Below are positions 40,728 through 53,720 of a DNA stretch of 64,000 bases, piece by piece (position 1 is the first letter of the stretch; each line of letters starts with the position of its first letter). The stretch lies in the NCBI RefSeq assembly GCF_964204645.1, contig NC_134028.1:11699001-11763000 (forward strand), written 5' to 3'. The translations under genes and the position numbers were made by a program. The stretch is from Tubulanus polymorphus (Eukaryota > Nemertea > Palaeonemertea > Tubulaniformes > Tubulanidae). The notes below the pieces were generated by a model. It saw only the letters and a list, made by a program, of their open reading frames with translations, searched no databases and was not told where the DNA came from.

Positions 40728-41331
40728 AGATTTATTTATATTCGAACCGCATAATATGTTAGTTACTGGAGTAACCAATTGTGGTAAAACACATTTCATA
40801 TTAGATTTGTTAGAAACTATTTATAAGAATCATTTTGATAATATAATATTATTCTGCCCCACTTATGAAATGAATAAAACATATAATAGAGATATAGTTA
40901 AGATAAAAAAGTTTATTATATTAAATCCTAAAACAGTAAAAGAAAATTTAGATAATTGTATAAAAATAGCAATTGATACTTATAAAGGATCAAATACATT
41001 ATTCATTGTGGATGATTGCGCAAATTTACATGATTCAAAAGTGAGAGAAAGTGAGTTATGTTATCTAGCTTTTTCTGGTAGACATTTTGGGATAACAACA
41101 TGGGTTTTAAATCAAAAATATAATCCAATTGTTAAAGACTTTAGGGAGAATATAAGATTTCTAGTTTTATTTTACAACAAAGATAGAAAATCTATGCAAC
41201 AATCATTGGAAGAAAATCAAATTATACCTACTGAATTACATGATGAATATATGAATAAATTAAAGAATAATGAAGGTTCAAAATTATTACTGAGACTACA
41301 ATTTCCCTATGAATATAAGTTTATAAAATAA
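40720..41331 (+). CDS. A32-like genome-packaging ATPase
   Basis: 203 codons, intact. Walker A is GVTNCGKT (residues about 17-24), followed by HFILDLLETIYKN. Walker B is LFIVDDCA (about 97-104), and arginine-rich sensor segments are GRHFGITTWVLNQKY and FRENIRFLVLFYNKDRKSM. This is typical of the FtsK-HerA/A32 family that packages DNA into icosahedral capsids of Polintons, virophages and large DNA viruses. Last gene of the left arm; the right arm converges on it. Retention of a packaging ATPase in an element lacking a complete capsid gene is notable. Confidence 0.92.
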   Translation: MNKDLFIFEPHNMLVTGVTNCGKTHFILDLLETIYKNHFDNIILFCPTYEMNKTYNRDIVKIKKFIILNPKTVKENLDNCIKIAIDTYKGSNTLFIVDDCANLHDSKVRESELCYLAFSGRHFGITTWVLNQKYNPIVKDFRENIRFLVLFYNKDRKSMQQSLEENQIIPTELHDEYMNKLKNNEGSKLLLRLQFPYEYKFIK

Positions 41332-41698
41332 CTATTTATATATCTATCTATCTAATACGTATTAAATACGTATTAGATACGTATTAAATACATTAATACT
41401 TAAAACCCCATTTTTAAAATAAATATTATTCATACAATTTTCAACCAATTTATTTTTATTTTTTTCAACTAATATATGAATAAGTTTGAAAATAATAAAG
41501 GTTATTTATTATTACCGAGGTTTCAATATAAATTTAAAAAAGAAATATAATTTAAGGTTTTTTCAAATAATATGTATTAAATACGTATTAGATACGTATT
41601 AGATATGTATTAGATATGTATTAAATACGTATTAGATACCTTAATACTTAAAACCCCCTTTTTTATTTACTATTATTTTATACAATTTTCAACCTTTA
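41332..41698. repeat. Convergent intergenic region with TACGTATTAGA repeats
   Basis: Two clusters (41350-41395 and 41572-41645) of direct repeats of about 11 bp (TACGTATTA(A/G)A). Each is followed by TTAATACTTAAAACCCC. Between them lies a degenerate duplicate of the ATPase 3' end (about 41490-41555). This parallels 23771-24139 in element B. Confidence 0.75.
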
Positions 41699-42626
41699 TT
41701 ACTTTTTGAGTGTTAGATGATTACTTTCTGAATCACTTTCATCATCACTCTCCAATTCATCATCAGACCCTAACAATTTATTCAAATGCTCTACCGAATC
41801 TTCATAAATAATTGGTTTATTGATATACTTATTAGTCATCTGAACTATATCTTTATTTTCTGATTTAAGTTTCATAGAATCTTTATTATCAATGCGCTTT
41901 CCTGTAACTATATCACCATGTGGGTGCCATACGGCACCATTTTCATTAGTATCTTTATTAGTGTTTGCTCCTAATATTTCATTTACAATGTTTGATTCTA
42001 ATTTAATACCATCAGTTAAATCTAATTCATCTTTATTAGGTGTTGCTAATAATAAATCTTCATATAATTCTTTACCATTTACTTTTTGATTTGAAACAAA
42101 CTTTGTAACATATCTAAATGGGTGTTCTATAGATTCTTTTTTACCAACACGTTCTATAACATTAGTAATATGTACCTTTGTATTCAGATGATTATTCCAA
42201 TTTGATGGAGCGTTTGAAAATTCGCCTTTACAATAATCACAATAATTTCTATTTTCACTAACATTTAATATTATTGCATTATTATATGTAGAAGGTATTA
42301 CATTATTAGATGTAGAAGGTATTACATTATTAGATGTAGAAGGTATTACATTATTAGATGTAGAAGGTATTACATTATTAGATGTAGTAGGTTTACATTA
42401 TTAGATGTAGAAGGTATTACATTATTAGATGTAGAATGTATTACATTACTTAAATTATCAACAACACCACTTTTATTATTATCGATTTCTATTAGTTAAG
42501 TTTTATAAATTTTGAAAATAGGATCAAATATCAAAGCTAATTACAAGGTATTACATAATATAAACCATCATTATTTTCATGTGTATCGATGTATGGAATA
42601 TGTTTATATACTTTACCTCCTTCCAT
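41699..42626 (-). pseudogene. C2H2 zinc-finger protein with repeats, element C copy
   Basis: Homologue of 22898-23770. It has the acidic C-terminus, the C2H2 finger (near 42200-42245) and a 24-base repeat tract (about 42275-42440) with about seven units, one of which is shortened and breaks the frame. There is a further stop near 42500. A 27-bp insertion lies at 41912-41938. Start ATG at 42626 in ATAATAAATGG. Confidence 0.75.
41912..41938 (-). repeat. 27-bp in-frame micro-insertion with palindromic core, copy in element C
   Basis: Absent from the element B copy of this gene. Read on the minus strand it contains GGTGCCGTATGGCACCCACA. It is related to 26196-26222. Confidence 0.75.
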
Positions 42627-42658
42627 TTATTATATAAATTTTTATTGAAGTTAAAATT

Positions 42659-43797
42659 TTAATACATAACACTATTTAATTGAGAATTTACAATATTTAA
42701 TTGCGCGTCAGATATAATATAAATGTGCATTTTAAAATTTTTGATACCTTTATTCTTTGTCATGAATAATTGTATTCCATCTTTAGTGTTTTGTAATTTT
42801 TTTCCAGAACCATGCAATGAATTATCCTCTGTTGTTCTAAAATCTAACCATAATGCATATTTATTGCCGGTATAATAATCAATTTGATTAATATTACAAT
42901 TTTCAGATGATTTCACTTTTTCATTCATAAAATGTTTTCTAATTTCTGGCCATTGATCAATCTTTCTCATTCCTTGACAAAATATTTTATTTGCTATTCC
43001 TTCGATAGTTATTTCTACTTTTGTTATTTCAGGATTATAATAATTATCAACATTTATTGCGCCATTAGTATATGTTGCAATGGTAAGAAATATTAATATG
43101 CCTTTAATAGATCTCCTTGGGAAGTTAATATTCTCATTAATTATTTCATCATTTGCATTAATAGTTACAGTTTTAAATTTATCAATATAATCATATAATA
43201 ATGAAAATCCTTGACTGTATTGAGTTTGAATTATACTTGAAATATTTTCATCAGTTACTGTATCATATTCTAAACATATATTCGATAATTTATAACTCAT
43301 ATCTTTATTAACGCTAGATATTACAATTTCATTTACCGGAGCAAATGTTATCTCAAATATAACGTCTTCTTGAATTGCGTATTTATATAAAGGTGCATTG
43401 TTATTTATCAATTCAAAGTCTAATGGAATTTTATATTTGCTTCCATAAATCTTTTTTATCAAATTATCTGCGGTACGAGTTACTATTGCGTCATTAGCTC
43501 CTGATCTTAATTTATTTTGGTTTTCTGATTGGATGCCTTGAAATATCATATTATTTCTATTTTCTTTAGTTAACCATAAATCTTAATAATGCATAAATAA
43601 ATTATAATCATCTAATGAGAAAACTGTTTCTGGTCCAATCTTTATTGTTAATTTTTTAATCAAATATCTTCCAACATTATCAACAACATAATTATTATTA
43701 TTACCGGTTACTTTTATATCGGCTGATAAATAAATACTATTTGGAACATAAAAAGTATTTATTTTGTGTTAATCGAGGAATTCTAACGTATAAAGTT
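42659..43797 (-). pseudogene. Capsid-like protein, element C copy, 5'-truncated
   Basis: 42659-43549 is open (296 codons, IFQGIQSENQNKLRSGANDA to a complete C-terminus AQLNIVNSQLN). The upstream part to 43797 (ETLYVRI...) has a stop and shift. At 43797/43798 the sequence switches to the pPolB gene, so the first about 40 codons and the promoter are missing. This is the best-preserved C-terminal half of this protein in the window. Confidence 0.65.
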
Positions 43798-46700
43798 TCA
43801 AAATTCAATCATTTCTTCACCAACTAATTCATCCTTAAACTTCCCTGGAACTTTTTTATTATCATTGCTAAACAATTCATGATCTTTACGATAATTACTG
43901 AAATCAAAATGATGTTTTAATGTTTTTAAATCATCAGTTATGTTATCAGTTTTTATCTTTAATATGTAACTGTCAGTATCAAAATATAGTATTTCTATAT
44001 GTTTTTCTCCAAAAAGTGGTTGTAATACATTATAATAGAATTCATTCATTAGTAATTTTGATAATTCTAAAACTGAAGCGCCAACATAGATTGGTTTATT
44101 AAATTTCATTGATGTTCTCATTTTAACTGCAGCTAAATTTTCATCAAATATTCTGTTACCAATGACCTTAGGATATGTTTGTAAATGTCTAATTCTTTTA
44201 CCATTACTAACTAACTCAATATCATTTCTATTTCTAATATTTTCACAAGTCTTACCATAGAATGCATTGTTCATTAACTTGAAGAAATCTTTCTCAAAAT
44301 CAGTTTTAGCTTCAGTTCTCTGTTTGGTGTTTAAATCTATATATTTTTCTAACCACTTAGATTGACTAAATGAAATATATATGTATGTACTTTTTTTAGG
44401 ATCATTCCTTGTTTTAGATAAAACTTTAACATTCTATAATGTACTACATAATTATATTTATCTTCTTGAGTTACCATTAACTTTTCTGTATGAATATGAT
44501 TTTCGGGTTTAATTCTTTTTTGATAATTTGATAATTCTTCATGAGTTACAGTTTTATGTTCGGGACAGTAAGCTAGATTTCTAGATTTAAATTTTTTATC
44601 TTCAGGATATTCCAAGTCTACAACAAAGAAGTAACCAGTATCTGAATCATCTGCAATATCTAGGATTCTTTTCTTCCAATCAAATTTGTCATTATTTTCA
44701 TTCTGTGAAACTTCAGTTAATTCAAATACTCCATAAGGTTGTGGTTCCATCATTGCCCAACCATACAAATTATTTGCATCTATATATAATAACTTATATC
44801 CAGGGTTATCATTTACATTGAAATATCTATCACCTAATACACCTGAAACTCCTCCTCTCATAGATTTTTCAAATAATAGTCTTTGATCTATATTTGTTAA
44901 CAAATTCATTTTTATATCTGTAAATTTAAATCCACAATCCCATGTTAATCCTGGTGATGAATAACAATGACAAGGATCAATGTTAAAATATTTTAGGTTT
45001 ACATCTCTAAACCTTTCGAATATATCGGTTAATAATAATACATCTGACTTTAGATATAAATCTACTAATTGCCCATGATTTTCTATTTTGAAATGATTCC
45101 AAATATTCAATGTTCTATTATATACTTCATCTTTAACATATTCATTTTTTAATTCATCATAGAATTGTTCTTTCAATAATTCAGTTATATTGAAATCATT
45201 ATGTGATTTATAAAATGAATATGGAATTGCGCCTTTATATCTCATTAATTGAAAATCATCATTATTTGGGTAGTGTTGTTTTAATATTTTTAATTCATCA
45301 TCAACTAATGATTTTGATAAGTTATCTAATGAACTATTTAAAAATCAGATTTAATATATAACCCGAAAGCAGCAGCTGATTGATGAATCTTTTTAATTGT
45401 ATTTGTTATTGGCGGTTCATCTGAAAAATCATTTTCATTAGAATTTAATTTCTTTCTTTTATAATATATTTCTTTTCTATCTTGATCAGTTAATTCTTTT
45501 TGTAATGATTCAAAATCTCCATATATTACAAATGGTACTTTATTTTTGTAATCATATTTTTTTGAATTCTAATATTTTATCTTTTTCATTTGGTAAAACT
45601 AATTTTACAATAATCATGATTTTCACATAATTGTTTATGATTTAATAATGTACTTTCATTACTGAATTTATGTAAACATTTTCTACATAGATATATTTTA
45701 TTATGGTGATCATTTTCTGATTTAAAAAATAAATCGATTTGTTTAATCCACATATAATGATTCTCATAATATAGTATATCTATAACATCGTTTGAATCAT
45801 AATCTTTTGATAGATATAAAGGTTCTAATGTATAATGTTTTATGTTGTTACCTTTTGTATTTGGTAATTTGATTAAATCAAATACATTTATTCTTAAATT
45901 ATCATCTCTTTCTATCTTTGGGACGTTTTTAATTCTAACAGGATACTTATATATCTTATAATTATTTTCAAATGGTTTATAATTAGTTAATCTACAAATA
46001 TTATAAGTTGCAGGATGTAAGCAACTAATTATAGCCCATAGAAAACATTTATCATCTTCATTTTGTACATTTATAACAGCATTAATTTTAAATGGTAGTT
46101 TAATATAACTCGATGCTTCAATATCTGGTTCTTTATAATATGATACATTATTTTCATCAATTGGTTTTGATTTAGTTAACTTATTATATTTTGTGTTATA
46201 AACATGTAAAGTCATAAATATTATTTCATCAAATATTAAACCAGATCCTTCAAAATATTTCTCTTCTATTTTAATTTTTATTTCATTATAACATTTATCT
46301 AATTTATCATCTATATGTTGTTTATATATAATATGTTGTGAATGAGAATTTATATTATATATTGGTTTATCTTCAGATTTTATAAACTTTACTTTAGAAG
46401 ATATACTTATTTTAGGGTATTCAACATCAGTTATTATTTTTATTATTTCTTTCATATTTTCTAAATGTTTTTTATTTTCTTCTAATGTTTTTCCTTTATG
46501 AAATTTAAACTCGATAGCTGCTGGGCCAATATCACTTTTAAATGCTTCGGTTATCTCTATATCTTTTTTATTATCTAATGAATTAATATATTTTCTTTCA
46601 TCTTCCATGTATGGTCTTTTATTGTTTAATTCATTTTTTATGCTTTTAATTGTCTTCTGTTTCTTATCATTATCTTTATCAAAATAATCTTCACCTAAAA

Positions 46701-46965
46701 TATCATTATTCTTATTTCTAATATGACTTTTAGATTTTAAATGTTCTTTATAGTATCTTTTATCACTGAATGATTGATTACATGTATCACATTTGTATGT
46801 TTCTTTTTCATTCTTTAATTCGTCTAATTTAGTTTCTAATATATCATCTTTATATTCTAGTTTCAATTTATTCTCTAAATGTGTTTTAGTTTTATTGTGT
46901 CTTGCTTTTTGGGATTTATCTATATTGATATTACATGTTGGGCAGTAGTACTTATTTGCTTCCAT
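43798..46965 (-). pseudogene. Protein-primed DNA polymerase B (pPolB), element C copy, deleted
   Basis: The start at 46965 opens a 459-codon frame with three zinc fingers and the CFLWAIISCLHP motif. The frame breaks near 45560. A deletion at about 45347 removes some 0.5 kb corresponding to the Endo VII-like block and exonuclease II (present at 600-1090 in element A). The palm follows: 44349-45245 (motif A DANNLYGWAM) and 43798-44274 (MNNAFYGKTCEN, FDTDSY). The C-terminal about 115 codons are lost at the junction with the capsid-like gene. It is inactive. Confidence 0.92.
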
Positions 46966-47215
46966 TTTAATACTAAATTTTTTATTAAAATTGATTTTAG
47001 AAGTTCAATGATTTATATCGTGTATTATTTCAATCACACTTTACTAACACTTTTAATATTCAAAAAACTAACTCATACAAATATGAATATTGAAATAATG
47101 TTGTAAATATATCTATATATCTATTCTATAAGAGCTTACACTTTTATATTGAATAATCTGTCAATTTAAATGTTATTCATGTAAATTATGTTTATATATA
47201 TATGAATATTTTAAG

Positions 47216-47404
47216 AGTAATAGGGGTAATAGGCTTTCAGGTTAAAGGTTGAAGGGGCGAGTGAGTAAAAAATGAAAATAACAATAATTTACAGTTGAAT
47301 TAGGAGTGTGCGCGACTAATTCAACTGTAAATTATTGTTATTTTCATTTTTTTACGAGCGCGACCCTTCGACCTTTGATCTGAAAGCCTATTATCCCTAT
47401 TACT
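47216..47404. repeat. Right terminal repeat of element C (near-perfect hairpin)
   Basis: 189 bp, the inverse of 36129-36317, including the conserved inner/outer arm differences and the same loop orientation. Confidence 0.95.
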
Positions 47405-47410
47405 GCTAAG

Positions 47411-48055
47411 TATATTCCATCACCTCTTGTAATGTTGCTGTCACAGTAGCTGTCTAGAAATGCGGCATTAGAATTCAAAGGCCCCAGAGTTTCAATACCT
47501 AACATTTCAAGTGACCAGAAATCCTGAAGATCTAACTTCTCAGTCCCAGTCGACAACAAACTATGAGTGCATAGATTGGTCGTATCATTGGATTGAACCG
47601 GACCACATATAATATAGCCTAGCTTACTAGGTACGGCAACTGGACCGCTTTCGGATTTTATGAATTCGTTGTCAATCATGAAATTGTAATAATAATCCGA
47701 CCCAACTAGAATTTCTACATTAAATGAATCGGAACGATATTCAGGGGAATGAGCCAACTTAAAATGCTGAAATTCTGAAATGTCAGTAGTGCTTACATCG
47801 AGTGGGCGTGTAATGGCAGGAACAACAATAGCATAGACTTGAATAACCGACTTATCGTCACAAAGAACGGACAGAGAACGGACAGTTCAACAATCTCTAC
47901 CTGACGGGTTTTTGCACCGATTACCCCAAACCCAGGTAGATTTAACGTTTCATGTCTGATTGGAATTAAATTCAAACGGTGAACAAAATCACTTGTAACG
48001 AAAATCACTTGTGCTTTGCGAGCCGTCATCGAACAATATATTAGACAGCATATTA
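47411..48055 (-). pseudogene. BEL/Pao protease region
   Basis: Minus-strand reading begins ILFDDGSQST (retropepsin active-site D-D-G-S, near 48020-48050), followed by a small shift and TSDFVHRLNLIPIRHE, then FNVEILVGSDYYYNFM and KLGYIICGPV, characteristic of BEL/Pao polyproteins. It is cut at 47411 by the element C target duplication and continues as reverse transcriptase left of 36122. Confidence 0.85.
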
Positions 48056-49389
48056 TTATTTATTTTTTTTATTTTTATTTTTTTTTTATTTTTCCATTTT
48101 GAATTATAATAATCGTACAAAGTAATACAAATACAACAAGAAAATTAATTTTAGAAAATTATTTGACACCTGCGAAAAAAATGTAGGATTTCTGGGCTAA
48201 GCTAATGTGGAATTGCAAATTTGAAATCGAAGTTTTTAAGAAATTTGGGGAATGATGAGATTTGGCGATTGGGTAGATGATACAGGTCTTCGACTCTAGT
48301 AGTGGTTTAAATTTTTTTTATTGAAAATTCTCAATAATTGATCGCGAACTTGCGACCGACTTCATTTACTTAGGCCTCTAAGCTGGTCTGCAACTTCATT
48401 GCCTCCATGGTTGAAGAAAGAGCTCTTCTGATGTCTGCTTCATCATGACTTCGAGCATATCGTGTGGCCTAGCCAGCCGGCCCGGTCCCCGGGCCCGGGC
48501 CACCGGTTTGGCTGTCACTCGATATCCTAGAGTCTTGAGTCTGGGTGGGTTGAAGTAGACATTGTCATTTAAAATAACATGCTTATGTTGTTCTGTATGA
48601 ATTACCCGTGTGTTATGTATGTTGTATTAATTTATTTCAAAATTTGTATTTATTGAATTTGGGAATTTTATCCCGGAATTTTAAAGTAATAAGGATCAAT
48701 AAAGAATTGAATTAAATTGTCATTAAACATATTTTCTAAAACGTTTGAATATTGAAATTATATGTTTACACATTTCCATATTGACCACTTGTAGCCGCTG
48801 ATGAAATTCACGCCGGCCCTACACACATCGTAGATAGCTTCGTCATTCAACCGGCATACCCACTTCAGGGTCTGACTTTTACATCAGACTTCCAAATCGT
48901 GTATACATCCGCCATTTAACCGAATAATCCGATTTACTTATCATTTCTATTTATGCCTGCCGCTTCTGATATAATCATACATCCGTTACTATTACAATAC
49001 GTCTTCTAATGATATTCAATGCAATATAACATTTCGACGTTCAAATATAGGTCATTATATAATCACAGGAAGCCATTCTACATCTATGTCAATAATATTT
49101 TGCCAGATAGCTTGTTTGTGTACACATAGACCTGTGACGTTTTGCACATCGATTTACGGCTGTCGTTTGTAAAATGACGCTGAATGGTTAACATTGTTTA
49201 GGTTTCATAATGGTAACGTTTTATAAGGCGTCAAAAAATTCAAGATGGAGGGAAACATGAAGAAACCTGTTAAGGTTTATATGATTTTCATGCCACCCTC
49301 ATACACCCAATCACACTCTCTTTCACACCACATTCACACTGAAAATATTTAAGTGCCAGATGGCAGAGACTGGCAAGGTTATCGAAACA
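48056..49389. other. LINE 3' region or other inserted sequence; no gene
   Basis: Contains a GC-rich palindromic patch (CCGGTCCCCGGGCCCGG, about 48481-48500) and a plus-strand AATAAAGAATTGAATTAAATT (48699-48719) that looks like the 3' end of another retroposon. Nothing else is identified. Confidence 0.4.
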
Positions 49390-52280
49390 TTAATTGAGAA
49401 GATACTGTTTGAGAGCACGTTTAAAAACTGGAGGGGATACTGATCCAATGATCTTCAGTGAGTAAGGTAAGTTATTCCAAGTTAAAGGGGCTGATACTTT
49501 TAATGAAAATTTCTTTCGATTGGTTCTAAATTGTTCTACTTTGAATGCATGACGGTTTCGAGTATGATGATGGTGAAAGTCGGAATTTAATGAAAAATAA
49601 TCTGAAAACGAGTTAGGCAGTAGTGAATTCTTATATTTAAATATGAAAAAGCACAATTGAAATTTCGTCATTGCTCGAAAAGTAAGGATGGGGGCTGTAT
49701 GGTCAAAGAAGGTAACCTTCGATATTACCCTGATCGCACGCTTTTGAAGTAGGATTATTGGCCTGATTCTCGATTCGTAGTTATTGCCCCAGATAAAATT
49801 GCAGTATTGGAGATACGGGTAAACAAAACTATAGTATAAGGTTTTCATCACTAAAACTGGCAATCGTCTTTTAACTCTATTCAAAACACCAATACTACGA
49901 GAGATCTTTTTACAGACAAATGATATGTGGTCAGACCACGTCAGTTTACTATCAATATATAAACCAAGAAATTTTGTGGAATGAACTTGCTTTATTGGGA
50001 CATTTCCAATTTTTATGGCACAAAGGGTACCCTTGAAATTTCCGAAAATCATAAAATAACATTTTTCAAGGTTAAGAGACAATTTATTAACTTGAAACCA
50101 CATTCGAAGTTTGATGAGTTCATTGTTTATCAGTTGGAATATCTTCTTATGATCTTTTGAATAAGCGAAGCATGTTGTGTCATCTGCAAAAAGGGTGAAG
50201 TCAAGAATTTTTGAAGCATTGACACAATCATTTATGAATAATAGATATAAAAGAGGACCGAGAATAGAACCTTGGGGAACTCCGATAGTTATACCCCTTC
50301 TTGACGAGTAAATACCATTAAAACAAACAATTTGACCACGATCAGACAGGTAACTTTCGAACCATTTGAAAGGTAAACCCCGAATACCATAGTGATCTAA
50401 TTTACCGAGCAGAATTGTGTGGTTGACCGTGTCGAATGCCTTCTTTAGGTCTAAGAAAATGCCTATGGCTGAATATTTTTTATCAAGGTATGATGTTAGG
50501 TGTCTGTTACTTTGGCAAGAGCAAGTGCTGTGGAATGATTTGATCGAAAACCGAATTGATTTGAAGAAATAACGTTATGTTTATTGAGAAAGGAGGATAA
50601 TCTGTTAAAGACCAGCTTTTCTAAAATCTTTGAAAATACCGGAAGAATAGAGATTGGACGATAATTATTGAAATTTTCAGAAGCTCCTGATTTAAATAAC
50701 GGGTTAACTTTGGCTTGTTTCATGTCAAACGGAACAATACCATTATAGAAGCTACAATTAAATATATGCGATAAAGGAGCATTTATTAGATCTATTGTGT
50801 CTTTAAGTAAAGATGTACTAATACCATCCAACCCTGCACTTTTTTTCGGATAAAAATTTCTAACTATAGATTCAATTTCACAAGGATTAGTAGGAAACAT
50901 AAAGAAATTTTCGTTAGTACGATTTTTCAGGTAATATGTGTAGTTGTGACCAGGGAAATCAGGTATAGTCTCAGAAATTTGTGAGCCTATTTTAGAAAAG
51001 AAATCGTTAAACCCACACGCTATGCGATAGTCGCCTTTGAATTCCTGGTTATTTATAAGAACACTAGGTAAAATAGGAGAAGATGATTTACGTAGTATCT
51101 GGTTAATAAGTTTCCATTTAAGTTTCATATCAGTACCTATATCGGTAAACTTTTGAGAATAATAATCAGATTCAGCTTTTCTTAAGATTTTAGTAAGAAC
51201 GTTTTTATAAGAATTGTAACTATTCTTGACATCCACGGATGTAGAACGAATTGATTTCTTGTAAAGTCAGTTTTTGTGCTTAATGGAGTTAAATATCGCT
51301 GGAGTAATCCACGGCTTCTCAAGGCGTTGTCTATCATTTAGTTGGGTCGGGAGAAGGGGGAAAGCTTCATTAAACGCAAGATTAATTTTATTTGAAAAAT
51401 TATGGTAGGACTGATCAACTTCTGAGCATGAATAAATATCATTCCAATCAGTGCTTAATAGGAGTCTACGATACTTGGATATATTTTTAGTACAGTAAGA
51501 ACGCTCCATATTTTGTCTGTTATTTGAACAATTTAAAATCTTCTTGCACATTGTAAAAACAGGATAATGATCCGATAAATCAGTACAAATAATCCCGGAG
51601 GTATGATTGACATTTAAATCATTAGTAAAGATATTATCAATAACAGTGGATGTGTTCGTGGTTACTCTGGTAGGCTTATCAATCAATGGAAAAAAAGATG
51701 ATGAAACCAGAGTATCCACGAACACCTCAGTATTTCTGTGCTCATCAAATTTGGATAAATCTATGTTATAGTCAGCGATAAGGTAACACCGTTTGTTTTC
51801 GCGATTGATATTTACAAGTAGTTTTTCAAACTCTTCAACAAAGGGATCGAGCCTTCCTCCTAGGGGTCTATAAATTACTCCCATAATGATATTGGAGAGT
51901 TTGCCCATATCAATCTCGATAAAAAGAGATTCGAATGTAAGAGAACTTGGTGCGATATCGTTGCGGGTTTTATATTTCAATGAGTTCTTGATATAAAGAG
52001 CTACTCCACCACCCTGGGTTTCGATCCTGGAATTGAATTCGCTTGAATAACCAGGGATATTATACATTATACTATTATCATGGTCATCATTTGTCCATGT
52101 CTCTGTGAATCCTAGAACAGAAAATTTATCGGCCGAATAGTAGAGAAAATCCGTTATTTTATCAAAATTTGAATTGAAACTCCTGGCATTATGTGAAAAA
52201 AAAGATAAATTATCTCCACTTGAGAGTAATTCATTTTCGTCGTAATAACGACAGGTATTATTGCCTGATATATCAACCAT
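49390..52280 (-). pseudogene. LINE ORF2: AP endonuclease and reverse transcriptase
   Basis: Endonuclease part (51267-52280): FSHNARS, GFTETW, YLIADYNIDLSK (usual GDFN reads ADYN), NIFTND and LSDHYPVF. RT part (50496-51236, continuing in another frame to 49390): NPLFKSGASENFNNYRPISI, NQFGFRSNHST, GVPQGSILGP and FADD (near 50185). The C-terminal part is 49390-50103. Breaks: between 51236 and 51267 and a short duplication near 50490. Few lesions, so a fairly young copy. Confidence 0.88.
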
Positions 52281-52353
52281 AGAATAAATGTTCTAGTCGA
52301 GTGAACACATTAATGTCAACATTGACCCGAGTCGGGACACTCTTTCAAGAGTC

Positions 52354-53600
52354 TTATTCATCATCGCCATCTGATTCCACATTTGGTTTTTTCGCTAATT
52401 TTTCCGCACTGGGTGGAGAGGTCACCGATCTATTCTTTCTTTTGTTATTTGATGGCGTAGACGTAATGTCAGGTTTAAGAGCAGATTCAAAGTTACTGGA
52501 AAGTGCCGACTTTCCTAAATCATTAAGATGCACCCCGCGACTATCACTGACGTTGTAATACCTATCTCGAATGTTGCCTGTAGGTTTGATGATCACATCA
52601 TTATTTATATAAATCATATTTTGCTTAACACAAAACGCCTCCATATATCTATTTACGAAACCAACCGCTGCATTATACTCTTTTACGGTAGGAGATGACC
52701 CCTTTTTAGGTATAATGCTTGATACGCAAATTTTCGATTTCGGGAAATGCTCCTGAACTTTTGAACCCAATGGTGAAGTTCATTTTAACACTGTCAACAT
52801 CGGATCTATGACGATTAATGTCGTTAGTTCCGAGATGGACCACGACACTTTCAACAGAATCGGGATGGGCAATATTTGAGCTAACTTTCGAGAGTAGTTG
52901 GTCGATGTATTCAACAGTTGCTCCTGACTGATGAATTACTTTTCCATCGGGGTATTGAAAATCCCGCATGTTTGAGTCTCCAAGAATGACAACTTTCGTG
53001 CCGGATGGTTGATCAATTGGCTGGTCAATTGGGTGGTCGATTTTAGTAATGTCACTCACTGCCCGATCTACTCCACCCGCAGCTGCAGAGAACGGCTGTG
53101 ACATTTTGCCACAATCTCGCGCTTTATGGTTTAAACTACCACACCGGTAACACTCGACTGGTTTTGATCTGAGCTGGCATTCATATGCGTTATGATCACC
53201 TAGGCAAAACTGACAGCAAAAGCCCGTACCGAAAATCCTGATATTGAAACGGTTGATTTTTGTGTATGTCGGAATAACCTCAATGACGTTTTTTTAACTT
53301 AAGATACCTAGTCCCAGTATATATGCTAGTACCTTTAATTCGTCCCATTTTAAATGATCCTTCAGCATATTCTCCATATTTGTTGAATCCGATTCTTTGT
53401 CTCTAAATCCTTAGCCGTTATTATACATAGTTTTGAAGTGATCTGGATAGATAATATGCAGTTACTCACATTATCTAGTATTTGAGCTAACGCCTCGAAT
53501 ACTTGCTGGTGCGAAGGTTTCATTCCATCTAACTCAAATTTGAATGATTTATCCCTATTTAATCCACTCATTTTTTCATTCAATGATATGACTGATCAAT
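52354..53600 (-). pseudogene. LINE ORF1 with zinc knuckles and esterase domain
   Basis: In order: an N-terminal RNA-binding-like segment (53362-53583), two CCHC knuckles (CQFCLGDHNAYEC and CYRCGSLNHKARDC, about 53105-53225), then an SGNH hydrolase split by a frame shift near 52760: VVILGDSNMRD, HLGTNDI and DSRGVHLNDLGK (catalytic Ser, Asn/Asp and His blocks). Esterase-bearing ORF1 is typical of CR1/L2-clade elements. Confidence 0.85.
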
Positions 53601-53720
53601 CCCGAAATGAATATCCGTATATAACGATGAAGAATCAAATTGTAACGATTGAAATTACAAGTATGACTTGGACAATCGTACGTGACAGCTATTCCGCCAT
53701 CTTGAATCAAATTTTTTGTT

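Larger units (their letters stand above)
36129..47404. mobile_element. Element C: 11.3-kb internally deleted Polinton-type element
   Basis: The ends are 189-bp palindromic terminal repeats (AGTAATAGGG...). Flanks are perfect 6-bp duplications GCTAAG (36123-36128 and 47405-47410). The left arm (plus strand) has intact HNH nuclease, membrane-protein pair, integrase and ATPase genes. The right arm (minus strand) has the zinc-finger protein, a capsid-like gene missing its start, and pPolB missing its end. These are directly joined at about 43797, so roughly 6 kb present in element B is absent. It is inserted in BEL/Pao pol. Confidence 0.95.
48056..53720 (-). mobile_element. CR1/L2-like non-LTR retrotransposon inserted in BEL/Pao
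   Basis: ORF1 with zinc knuckles and an SGNH-type esterase, and ORF2 with AP endonuclease and reverse transcriptase, all on the minus strand. An A-rich tail (minus strand, about 48056-48100) abuts the BEL protease, and the 5' start (AAGATGGCGG near 53700) abuts BEL gag. About 1.3 kb between ORF2 and the tail holds no gene. The exact ends and target duplication were not resolved. Confidence 0.75.

Noticed and set aside
41340-41660. Regularly repeated short units resembling a CRISPR array
   Set aside because: The units are about 11 bp, directly abutting and AT-rich with no spacers, in a eukaryotic element; this is a simple tandem repeat.
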